Shown in pieces: positions 25,956-35,186 of a stretch of DNA of 64,000 bases. The number at the start of each line of letters is the position of its first letter. Position 1 is the first letter of the stretch. The stretch is from Antitrichia curtipendula (lineage: Eukaryota; Streptophyta; Bryopsida; Hypnales; Leucodontaceae), in contig OX579634.1 in assembly GCA_951230915.1 (NCBI GenBank), positions 54,201,570 to 54,265,569 of the forward strand. The letters run 5' to 3'. The notes below the pieces were generated by a model. That model was not told the origin of the DNA. It did no database searches and worked only from the letters and a program-made list of their open reading frames with translations. The position numbers and the translations under genes were made by a program.

Positions 25956-26909
25956 GATGGAGCACCTCCCACTTGTTGGCAGCCTCCCAAGTGTCTCCAA
26001 GAGTTCACAAACTCAATTCAGCCTCCAAACAAGCACTTGGAAGCCAATTCGGTTGAAATGACACCAATCAGTCCTTCCAAGCACCTCCAAAGATCCTTCA
26101 CACCCTAAGAACGACCACAAACACTCCTACAAGTGCAAGGACTCCTCTAACACCAATTCAGACCCTAATGAAGCTCAAAATCACCACATGCACATCATGG
26201 GCTAGTGCTACTTCAAATCAGCAAACAAACACACAATGCTTCTCCCAACTCCAAGGAGCTCAAGCCTTCAAATCAGCCCTAGATGGAGCTACTACTCTCA
26301 ATTCACACCACAAGGACAACAATGGTCTCCAACAACCCTAGTTGGATCACCAAAACACCAAAGGACCCTAATCTCACAAAAGCACAATTCAGCCCTCTTG
26401 GATTCACCAAGTCCACTAATTCGCCTTACACACTCACAAGGGCACTAATCAGCCCTCAATGGATGGCAAATGCCTCAAGCAACAAAACATGCTTCCAAGG
26501 CTCACAAAAGACACTCACTAGATTGCAATTTGCCAAATCACAATCCACAATGCACCCAAGTGCACAATTAGCCTCAATGGGCTCCCAATGTACACCTCTA
26601 AGCACAAACTCAAAATAGGAGCACAAATCAGCCCTTTCTAGGTCTGATTACTACCATGAGCAAACCCATACCCAAAATGTACTCAAAACCTCACAAACCA
26701 GCCAACAAATGTCCAAGAAAAGAACAAAACACTTGCTTCTTTTGTAAAAAAAATTCACTCCAAAGTTTGTTTTTGTTTTTGACTTACACCATATGGTTTG
26801 TAGGTGACAAAGTGACAAAAGGCTAGTTGCTCCCCCAAGCTCCAAGATCTCTTCCAAATGATTTGAATTTCTCCCTCAAACGCAACTCCAAGTGCGTGGG
26901 CCCATAACC
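25956..26909 (-). other. Copia untranslated leader
   Basis: This lies between gag and the upstream LTR. It has no long frame in the element's orientation. The short motif ATCAGCC or ATTCAGCC (GGCTGAT/GGCTGAAT on the sense strand) recurs many times, about every 30-80 bases at 26,000-26,640, and is also scattered through gag and pol. The primer-binding site should lie next to the LTR (26,895-26,909); the sense-strand sequence there begins GGTTATGGGCCCACG. I did not assign a tRNA. Confidence 0.6.
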
Positions 26910-27166
26910 TATTGAGATTACAAAGTACTTCAATGGAAGAAAGGCTTTACTTAGATGGTAGGAAGATACCAAACCCCATGAGTGGGTTGAACATAAGGTA
27001 GAAGCCTTTCACTAGTTATCCACATACATTATGGGATAACTAACCACCATGGGCTGCCTTTTACTACAAGCAATATCCAAGAGACTCTAAGTCTAACTAA
27101 GAGTCTAACACTACTCCTAGGGCTGAATGTACATAGTCTACAAGAATATGTACATGATCTTCAACA
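26910..27166 (-). repeat. Copia 5' LTR (right copy)
   Basis: A 257-bp direct repeat of the left LTR. It would contain the element's promoter in the minus orientation. The sequence immediately to its right is the second ATTTG target copy. Confidence 0.93.
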
Positions 27167-27171
27167 ATTTG

Positions 27172-28185
27172 GACCTCTGAATAACTATAATATATTGAGT
27201 ACTCACAAAATACATATAGAAGGCATGCTGCAATCATATGTACAATAGAAGAAAAATAAATGCAAACACAACAACAACAAGGGCAAACTAAAGCAAAAAA
27301 ATTAAGCAAAAGCAAATAGGGGTTATTTGCATATGAGTGGGAAACAAAAGAAGAACCATAGTAGTAGTACTCTTACGTTCAAAGGTAATTGCAAGAAAGA
27401 TTGAACAATTTTGGTAGCGTTTTGGCCAAATTGCAGTTTTTGTGCTTAGTACTATGAGTATTAAGAATATTAATAAACACAACAATCTCAGATGTTAATC
27501 TAAAAATTCAACAGCTACTAGTATTGATGATTACTTGCAAGTACATACAAATATTATTTGAAAAAAAAATTGTCCCATAAAATAGATACAACTAGATATA
27601 GGTTAATAATAATGAAAAAATCATGAAAAAACACACTAAAATTGGCCATTTGTAAAGACTACGTAGTTATCACATTTCACCAAAAAATATAAGTCAAAAC
27701 TATCTTCTATGTTCAGAAATGCACTTGCAAAGGAGCCCTATTTGAATAAATATCGAGGCCATAAAATAATATATTTTTAGATTTTTTTAGTAGGCACATG
27801 TCCCCCTAAGTGAAAATAGACCATAATTAATTTTGGACACCCTAATACTAGCCCCCCTAATCTTCAAAGTGTGAAAAATTAGAAAAAAATGACTTTTAAA
27901 TATAAAATGATTTTTTTTAATTTCTAAAAAATAAAAAATATGATTAAAATCAAGTTAATAATCTCCAATAAAAATTTCAAGTTCATTGGATTCTATCATC
28001 AAAAGTTATAGCAAAAAACAACTCCATCACTCTAAATGTGACGCAAAATAGGACCGGTCTTTCTTGCAAACACCCTCAAAAACACAGAGGAGGATTCATC
28101 ACAATCCTCAAATTCTATATCCACAAGGTCATGCATCCTATAAGTGTAGACATCAAAATAACAGACTTAATCTAAATTGTTCCAA
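27172..28185. other. Intergenic DNA right of the copia element
   Basis: The first bases complete repeat R. The rest is A+T-rich with CAACAACAA and AGTAGTAGT microsatellites and no recognisable gene. Confidence 0.4.
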
Positions 28186-28317
28186 CACTAGTAGAAAATC
28201 AGGCCCAACTTGTTGTTTTGGTCGCGTTGATCATCAACAAATTTTTGTTGATTAACTAAAATTTGTTGATGATCAACGCGACCAAAACAATAGATTGGGC
28301 CTGATTTTCTACTAGTA
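28186..28317. mobile_element. CACTA-type hairpin MITE, 132 bp
   Basis: CACTAGTAGAAAATCAGGCC at the left is mirrored by GGCCTGATTTTCTACTAGTA at the right. The inverse pairing continues inward through TTTTGGTCGCGTTGATCATC to a centre near 28,250, so nearly the whole element is a stem. The last base of the right end deviates from TAGTG. No target duplication was found. Confidence 0.65.
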
Positions 28318-28723
28318 TAATACCTTTGTTGTTGTACAGTAGAGTCAACCACAAATTCCCCATGCACTTGCAACCACTACTAGAAAATGGTGTCCAAATC
28401 AACAAAAAATCACCAAGTTTTTGTTGATTTGGGTACTATATCGACTGTTTTCACAATTTTTAGTTGATTCGGCACAAGTTAACAAAATGTTCACCAAATT
28501 TTTGTTGATTCAAATAGTACAATGTCCAAGTCAACAAAAAGATCAACAATTTTTTGTCCATTTTGACTTTAAAAATTTTCAAGTAAATTTTCAACATTTG
28601 GACAATGTTTAAATGACCATGGTTGAAATGACCATGGTTGAAATGACCATGGTTGAAATTCTATGTACAATTGAAATTTTTTTCAAAACTTAATCATTCA
28701 CAATTCAATGTTCTTTAAAATCA

Positions 28724-29068
28724 GCAAACTTCAGAGGCCATTTTGGCATAGTAAAGCAATTTTTTTCAAGAAACTTTGAACTAAGAAAAGTTGTAAAATT
28801 AATCTAAATTTCATCTCCAAAAATAATTTTGAAATTTAGAGTCTCTAATCAAAAGTAATGGACAAAATTCAGAGAGGGGTTGGAATCAACTTTTTCTTTG
28901 TCATTTTTGAACATCCTCTCTGAATTTTGTCCATAACTTTTGATTGGAGACTTGAAATTGCAAACGAATTTTTGAAGATGAAAAGTAGGTTCATCTTACA
29001 ACTTTTCTTAGTTCAAAGTTTTTTGACAAAAGTTGTTTTACTATGCAAAAATGGCCTCTGAAGTCTGC
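28724..29068. repeat. Long foldback, arms about 160 nt
   Basis: The left arm begins AGCAAACTTCAGAGGCCATT and the right arm ends with its inverse (AATGGCCTCTGAAGTCTGCT). AAAGT(T)ATGGACAAAATTCAGAG on the left pairs with CTCTGAATTTTGTCCATAACTTTT on the right (shared core shown only in part). The centre is near 28,896. The same module is present at 3,195-3,525 and 45,950-46,123. Confidence 0.7.
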
Positions 29069-29146
29069 TTAACTAACAAAGTAATTGAAAAACAAATTGC
29101 AAAAACTATACTAATAAATTTTTACTCCTTATACAGTCAAGCGGAT

Positions 29147-29215
29147 TTGTGCATGGTATAGTGCCCAAGTTCATGGCCTCCCATTTGGGAGGTGGGGGGT
29201 TCAAACCCCCCATGC
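29147..29215 (+). repeat. tRNA-like segment with Pol III A and B boxes, SINE-like
   Basis: TGGTATAGTGCC at 29,154-29,165 resembles an A box. GGTTCAAACCC at 29,198-29,208 is a perfect B box, placed about 33 bases later as in tRNA genes. A stem CCTCCC/GGGAGG lies between them. The segment does not fold as a complete tRNA, so a SINE-type head is more likely. A related B box in the opposite orientation is at 3,061-3,074, in the same relative place in the related element. Confidence 0.4.
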
Positions 29216-29480
29216 CCTCAAGCGCCCACGTAGTGGGTGACCTAGGTGGTAGGCCTGCGTGGCATTTTTAATATGCATAGGTGGCAGTGCCACATGGAGC
29301 CATGTAATTGGACAATTTGAATATGTATTATTTTTTTCCTTTTTATAGTTGATCAAATCAACAAAAAATTTAAGAAGTTTTTATTGGATAGTGTCCAAAT
29401 CAACATGAAATTAACATATCGAATCAACACTTTCTTGTTCATTTTTTGTTGATTCGGTCACAAATTTTCTACTAGTGAAC

Positions 29481-30889
29481 ATGCTTAGACTACAATAAAG
29501 AATTGGTGGAATGGACAAAAAGGAAAAAATGCATCTCAAAATTGCAAGTTCCTTTACGAATTTGCAAAAATAAGTTCAAGGGGCAGTGCAACGACAACAA
29601 GAGTTACGACAATGAACAAGAACCTTAATTCAAAGAGTATTTGCATCCAACACATACCTTAACTTCAAATTGAAGGCAAATGTTGTACATTCAAACTTGG
29701 TCCCCATCATAAAGGAATTGTCTTTGAGTTCACACAACTTTGTAATGGACTAAAAGCACATTGAAGATAGGAATAGGGTGACCAAAACACCCAGAATGTG
29801 AATTGAAATGACAAAGTTTGAGCCATTTGAAGAACTAACCAATCCATTCCCTTGTGATTTGGCAAACCCCAAATTGACAATAACTCTGATACTTTTGCTC
29901 TAGTAGGCACTTCGATTTTTTTTGTTTCCAAAGGCGCTGAGGATGTCACACAACTCTCTCAACTACACCTCCGACATCTGATCCAACCGCATTAGCTAGA
30001 CGGAGACGTAGGTCATCCATTGGAGTCAACAACGCCCATGAATTTGCAAAAACTTTGTAATTTTGTTGGAAGAGGGGCTTCATCATTTTCTCTAGTAAAC
30101 ACTAATAAGGCTTTGGTGCTAGAGAAATCTTTTAGCGAGCAAGGTGGTATGCTGCGCCCTCCACCGTCTGCCGTCTAGCGCATTTTTCTAGCTCCTATAA
30201 GTTTGACGGGCGGCATCAAAATCAACAAGACTCATTGGGAGCAAAGCACTGAGGGTTTGGGGAAACAAGTCGTCCCACCCCGACCTTTGAACGTACGCAC
30301 TATCAATAAAAAGGGTTTGTGGAGACCATGAATGGAAACCAGTATGCGCACAACAAAAACAAATCTTCATAATGCCTCCACACCTTGATGCCTAGCAGGA
30401 ATTAGAAAGCCAAAAATGAAACAATGAGGTAAGCAAAAAAAACTTAAATGTGCAATGATTGTTTATTTTCCATGCCTAGAAGCCTAAACCGCACATTAGA
30501 ACCTAAGAATCACACAAAATGAACTAGTAATTTGGATATCACGTATGCGATTTGCAGCTTGTTACAATTTGTTCTTCATCTCCACACTTTGGATAGAAAA
30601 AAACCGTTTTTCATTCATGTCCCATAATTGAGATCTAGTGACACCTTAGCATCCTACTATATTTACTCACTACTAAGATTTTTTTTGCCATACTATTTTA
30701 GATGCACTAGTTACATGATTTCAAGATTTTTTGGCTAGACTATATTACTTACAATCATGCCTTTTACTCTTGAAGCAACTTACATAACATGTATTTTTCT
30801 TACGAATTTTACTCAAAATTGATATAATGGACCTTGTATTTTATTGCACTTGGTTTCTATGTTCTTCAATAGTATCCAAAAACTTCTTT
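29481..30889. other. Intergenic DNA
   Basis: Base composition is more balanced at about 29,900-30,400. Two minus-strand frames are found there (29,707-29,949 and 30,188-30,370) but they match no family I know and no splice-supported gene can be built. Confidence 0.3.
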
Positions 30890-31859
30890 AAAAATCATTT
30901 TATTAAGAAGTAAAAACTTAAAATTGATTCTCTAGATTTTTTTATATTTGGAAAGCTTTAAATCATTCCATTTTGATTGATTTAATGAAAGTTACGAGAA
31001 GTTCTAGTTTGCGGGTAGTTTGTGGGTAGTTTGTGGATAGTTATAGAATCTTTATTCTAAAACAAACTTTGTAGCCCTTTATTTAACTCAATTTATAATA
31101 TTTTTGGAAAAAATAAAACACATTAGATGTAGATTGTTTATTACAACATTACAACCATTAGATTAGCATTTTTCAATTCTACAAATAAATTGTTAATAAT
31201 TTTGTATTTTGAATCATTGGCTACTTCTTCTACTTACTATTTTTTTCCCATATGTTGCACAATTCTAAATGATTTAAAAATTTTCAAGCATATAGCCAAC
31301 TTGCCTTGAAGAATGAATCTAAAAAAACACTACCATTTTGGACATTTTTCCATACAAATGTGACCTTGTGAAGTGCAACTGCTTGGGACATTACAAAAAA
31401 TATGAGGCCTCCGGAAGGCCGTTAAGCCTGGACCCCGTAGTGATACTACGGAGTTTTTTTTCCAAAATAAAAATTCAGAAACTGAAATTCTGACGTGGTC
31501 GAAGTTCCACGCCAGCGCTGACGTCAGCGCCACATCAGCGTGACGTCACTTTTCAATTTTTTTTTTCGGGAAAAAAAAAAAAAAGTTATTTTTTTTCAAA
31601 AAAAAAAGATTTTGTAATGTTTCATGAGACCCTCGAAAAGATTTTTGTCACTTCAAATGCTAATATCTTGCAATCTACCGAGCAATCTACAAGGTAGAAG
31701 TTTATGAAATTTTTTCCACATCTTCTTAATCAAGAGTACTAGAAGATTCTATAATTATTTGTGTCCAAAAGTTGTTTTTTCTAAAATTGGTATTTGTACT
31801 AGAAATGGCTATTTCTGAGCATTTTGGTGAAAACATAGTAAAAAAAATTTAGGGGTTAA
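30890..31859 (-). mobile_element. TTAA-family element, reverse orientation, left part decayed
   Basis: The right border ATTTAGGGGTTAA (TTAA at 31,856-31,859) and the interior are the reverse complement of the 39,836-40,789 element: TTACTATTTTTTTCCCATATG, then ACCATTTTGGACATTTT, then TGCTAATATCTTGCAATCTAC (each over about 20 bases). The opposite end is not recognisable. A separate 233-bp element is inserted at 31,388-31,620. Confidence 0.6.
31388..31620. mobile_element. Nested G+C-rich MITE, 233 bp
   Basis: It interrupts the alignment of the host TTAA element with its relatives. Ends are ACATTACAAAA and TTTTGTAATGT, an 11-bp perfect inverse. The interior has G+C-rich blocks (CGCCAGCGCTGACGTCAGCG), unlike the surrounding A+T-rich DNA. 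The superfamily is not determined. Confidence 0.6.
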
Positions 31860-33244
31860 CTGTTCCCATGCTTACTTGCCATAGATTGATTTCTCCAGAT
31901 TTCAGATTTAGAACTAAGCTATATGACAGTTTCAGTGGCCTAGAATGCTTTCACTATGAAAATTCATAGAAATCATATGTCATCTCTGAAAATTCTAACT
32001 GTTGTTTTGAAAATTAATGGTTTTTAATTGTTACTACTTCCAAAATATATTTTTTTTTTTTCTAAAACAAAGTGCCTCCAACTATGCTGAATTGCTTATT
32101 TTGACGGTTCTAGTTCGTTTTGTTTCCCACCTTCTCTCAATTTCGTGTCGAATTTTTTTAGATGTAATGTAGGTGTTACTTTTGAGGCACTGATGATTGT
32201 GGGTGCACGTATCTTAAATGGCCCTGCCAACAGGCCGCCCGTGCCTTGAACCTCTTGCTTATTATTAGGGCCCCACCTACCTTCCCTTCCCTGCAGTGGC
32301 CCCAAGCTAGGGCCATCGGCAAACCCAGTTTAGGGGGATTCGAGGCTGCCCCAAGAGGCGCTCATTCGCCTTTCCCGGCCCTTCTGACGTTGTTTTTTCG
32401 AAGTTTAGAAGCTCCCCCTCGTGCTCCTCTTGTTGGTTGTCAGTGCAAATCGGAACAAGGTCTTCCTTGCCCTATTTGGAGGGGATGAATGGGTCCACTC
32501 AGGACTGTTGTTTTCCGCTTTTTCTTTTGGCTTCAGTGGAGGGAAAGTGATGGGGGATTAAACGGAACAAAAATAAGAGAGAACCCTCCCTACTGAATGA
32601 AGGCCACTTCGTTTTAACTAACCGTTTTTTATTTTTTATTTTTTATTTTATTTTTCCTTCACATAAAATGAAAAATTCATGGCAATGAAGAGAGACACAC
32701 TGACGGTGCAACCCACGCCAAGTTGTTTTGAAAGTTCCCACAACCCCAGTAGAAATATGGTCTTTGTAGAGTGTGGACATGATTCATGAGAAGACCCCAC
32801 GACAAATTTGACTACCTGTGAGTTTTCTCATAGTCATTTTCCTAGTCCACGCAAAATATATTTCTATTGCAGTAGTGAACTTGGGACATAACATTCATGA
32901 GCTGTGAGAGCAGCTGCCTTGCCTCTGAAGGAATGATGTGGTATATTCCACACCCCACATTAGCTAATAAGCCACACGTTGGAATATGTCAGTGTGTAAG
33001 GAGCTGAGTTCAACTCTGTTCCCTTGAAATAAGTTACAACAATTGAATCCACTAGCAGGTACCTGGATGCATTTCATGGATGAAGACTTCAGAGAGGCAA
33101 AGGCATCGGCTCTTGAATGTTATGGAGAGGAAAAACAACCCGAACCAAAAATCCATTGTTCACTTCACCAAATAAGATTAGCTTTTCTTTTGTCCTTCCA
33201 TGATGAACCAACCCCTTGCTTGTCCCCTTGAAGTCATTTGAAGG
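31860..33244. other. Intergenic DNA, partly G+C-rich, no gene recognised
   Basis: Bases 32,230-32,480 are markedly G+C-rich. Frames on both strands (32,096-32,305 minus; 32,246-32,488 plus) overlap and lack any family signature. The frame at 33,043-33,231 is likewise unsupported. Confidence 0.35.
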
Positions 33245-33335
33245 TTGTATGTAAAATAAAATACCCCCTATTTTGTGCTTGATTGATTTATCTACTACAC
33301 CTTTCCTAGCTAATTTGGGGCCCCAGATTCCAAAT
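33245..33335 (+). repeat. Dispersed repeat R
   Basis: TACCCCCTATTTTGTGCTTG and, 50 bases on, GCTAATTTGGGGCC match the repeat at 38,145-38,225 in the same order. Confidence 0.5.
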
Positions 33336-34089
33336 GTGTGGCAAATAAAAAGTTTTCTCGGGAACGAAGGAGGGTTTCGCCTCTGTAGAAATATTTAGCG
33401 TTTTCATTTGGGGCAGAGCATACGGGCTGGTTCTCCCTAATCCTCGAAAAGTCAAAAGCCCCTGCGCATGCTATAAGAGGCCCGCTCTTCGCTTGGAACG
33501 TGCTAATCCGGGACTCTGACACCAGAAGTCGGGCAGCAGCCCGGTGGAACAGAAAGTAAAGCAATCACAGCATCTACCAGATCTAAGATTGCATGCTTGG
33601 CACTAGAATCTAACCTACTATTCCCTATTAATAGTCCTGCCCCCATGCCCCATCATGCCCATCATGCCCATCATGTCCATCATGTCCACCATCCACCAGA
33701 TACCATCCATCAGGCATGACCTGGGCAAGGTGCTTCTGCGGTTCTGCCACAGGATCGGGCAGCCCCCCTTGAAAGAGAAAGTCGGAGCATCTACCAGATC
33801 CAAGATTGCACGGGTGATCAATGATCCTAGGAACCACATGCGCCATCCACCCACCCTAAACCGCTAGTCGCGTAACTTACTACTCTAGAGGGATCCAGCT
33901 GCCTGGCTGGGTCCTAAATGGGAGCACCCCCCAACGGATCACACCCACTGCGCACAGAGGATGAAATGCATCCGTATATCATCCGATTTGCACACAGTGA
34001 AGTCAGTTCCATCCGAGCTCTCTGTTGCTTTTCATCTTCGCCTCGATTCGTCCCCGTCTCGCGTTCTTCGCATTTCTTCCCTGCGAGCT
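33336..34089 (+). promoter_or_regulatory. G+C-rich upstream region with minisatellite and short direct repeats
   Basis: A nine-base unit, CATCATGCC, is repeated with variation at 33,649-33,695. A 24-base segment beginning CATCTACCAGATC occurs at 33,571 and again at 33,788. Bases 33,960-34,080 have pyrimidine-rich stretches and many TCG and CG dinucleotides, as in plant promoters and leaders. No TATA box stands out. The role as promoter for the coding region at 34,090 is an inference. Confidence 0.35.
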
Positions 34090-35138
34090 ATGGTGGAGAT
34101 CCTGAAGACGGTGACGCTCCTTCAGTTGCAGCACCTTCTCTTGGCCTCCAAGGTTCGATTTGCTTCTGCAATGGGTTAGCCTCCCTCTCTCTCCTCTCTC
34201 TTACACAAGAAGCCGTCAAGGGTTTGTTTAGTCTCGCGCTAGACGGTTTGTTTAGGGTTCTGAGGTTAGGAGCGTCTTGTCAGAAACTTATGAGCGTCTT
34301 GTCAGAGGCCCTTGCAACCTCATTTCTGGGGTTTCTTTCGGATTAGAAGTGCATGGTGAGCTTCATTCTCTCGCAAATCTGTAGCAGCGAGACCTCGTAC
34401 TGAGGCGGATATGGGGGTAATGGTGTCTGGTTTGTCATGTGGGGGTGCGTGTTGACAGCGGGTGGTCGTGATTGCAGTTGGATTCGGGCATGAACTTGAG
34501 TGAGAGCGGGAGAGCAGCTCACACCATGGAGAAGGTGGTGGACTCCGTCTCTAAGGAAGTACATCTCACCCGCCAGTTCGGGTTCAAGACCGCATTCGAC
34601 GGAGCGGATGAGGTTCGTCTTTTTCGCTGTCTTATCTTTCATAAGTTTTAGAGGACGAGGTTTTGTCTTTTAGGGCTCTAGCGACGGTCTTCTAACAATG
34701 TGAGCTGTTTCTAGAATCAGAAGCGATGTTCGAGTCATTCGCATCGCCGACGCTGTGGTTACTTCTGTCGTCAAACCCTAGAAATGGCCGTGATCTAGAA
34801 CTGTATCGAATTTGCTGGTTTGCTTCGTGCTATGTCGATGCCGTTGTCGCTTCTGTTGCATGTACTTTGGAATTGCACGTTAGTTTAGAGCTTGGGGAGC
34901 AAAAGTTGGAGATTCTGAAAGATGAAAGTAATTTCGGTACTCATAGTAGTATATCCTGCTTTCTTAGAAACGGATTTTCTACGTTTTGGATTGTGTTCCA
35001 TTAATCTGACTTCGAACTTTGTGCAGATTTGGTGTCGGTGAAAAGCAGTGGGTTGAAGCTCATGTAGAGAAGGCCGGACGAGGAGCTAATTACTATCAAG
35101 ATATATCCCATCAAAAGGCTTTCCTGAGCGGTCTGTGA
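34090..35138 (+). CDS. Unidentified short spliced coding region (exon model incomplete)
   Basis: The ATG at 34,090 opens 21 codons ending at a GT donor (34,153; LLQLQHLLLASK). A good acceptor gives a second in-phase exon of 45 codons, 34,478-34,612 (LDSGMNLSESGRAAHTMEKV... ending DGADE), also closed by GT. Beyond this the frame is ambiguous. One choice joins 34,715 and stops at 34,798. Another joins near 35,043 and reads QWVEAHVEKAGRGANYYQD to a stop at 35,138, 49 bases before the next gene's ATG. The amino-acid composition looks coding, but I recognise no family. It could be a small independent gene or part of the leader of the gene at 35,187. Confidence 0.4.
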
Positions 35139-35186
35139 ATCCGTGTCGTTTCTTTCAATTAGTCGAGCTCTAAAGGTTGAGTCACA

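Larger units (their letters stand above)
21618..27166 (-). mobile_element. Ty1/copia LTR retrotransposon, nearly intact, minus strand
   Basis: The element is bounded by two 257-bp LTRs (21,618-21,874 and 26,910-27,166) that differ at only a few positions. It is flanked by the 5-bp target duplication ATTTG (21,613-21,617 and 27,167-27,171). In its own orientation the order is LTR, leader, gag, protease, integrase, reverse transcriptase, RNase H, LTR. Integrase before reverse transcriptase is the copia order. A purine-rich stretch (AAAGTGGGAG on the minus strand) lies just before the downstream LTR and fits a polypurine tract. The few LTR differences indicate a recent insertion. Two coding defects are present: a stop between gag and pol, and a one-base frameshift in pol. 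Confidence 0.95.
28375..29477. mobile_element. CACTA-type non-autonomous element, 1.1 kb, TSD AAC
   Basis: Left end CACTACTAGAAAATGG, right end ACAAATTTTCTACTAGTG. Both sides are flanked by AAC (28,372-28,374 and 29,478-29,480), the 3-bp duplication expected of CACTA elements. Inside the ends are repeats of TTTTTGTTGATT, the type of subterminal motif CACTA transposases bind. The middle is a long foldback (28,724-29,068), followed by a tRNA-like segment (29,147-29,215). A 15-bp unit, AAATGACCATGGTTG, is repeated three times at 28,611-28,655. No transposase is encoded. Confidence 0.75.

Noticed and set aside
29147..29215. A functional tRNA gene
   Set aside because: A and B boxes are present, but the sequence does not fold into an acceptor stem with matching ends, and related segments occur in a repeat.
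33043..34346. Possible protein genes in the frames at 33,043-33,231, 33,310-33,564, 33,618-33,854 and 33,918-34,346
   Set aside because: These arise from G+C-rich, partly repetitive sequence (including the CATCATGCC array), overlap on both strands and show no family resemblance.
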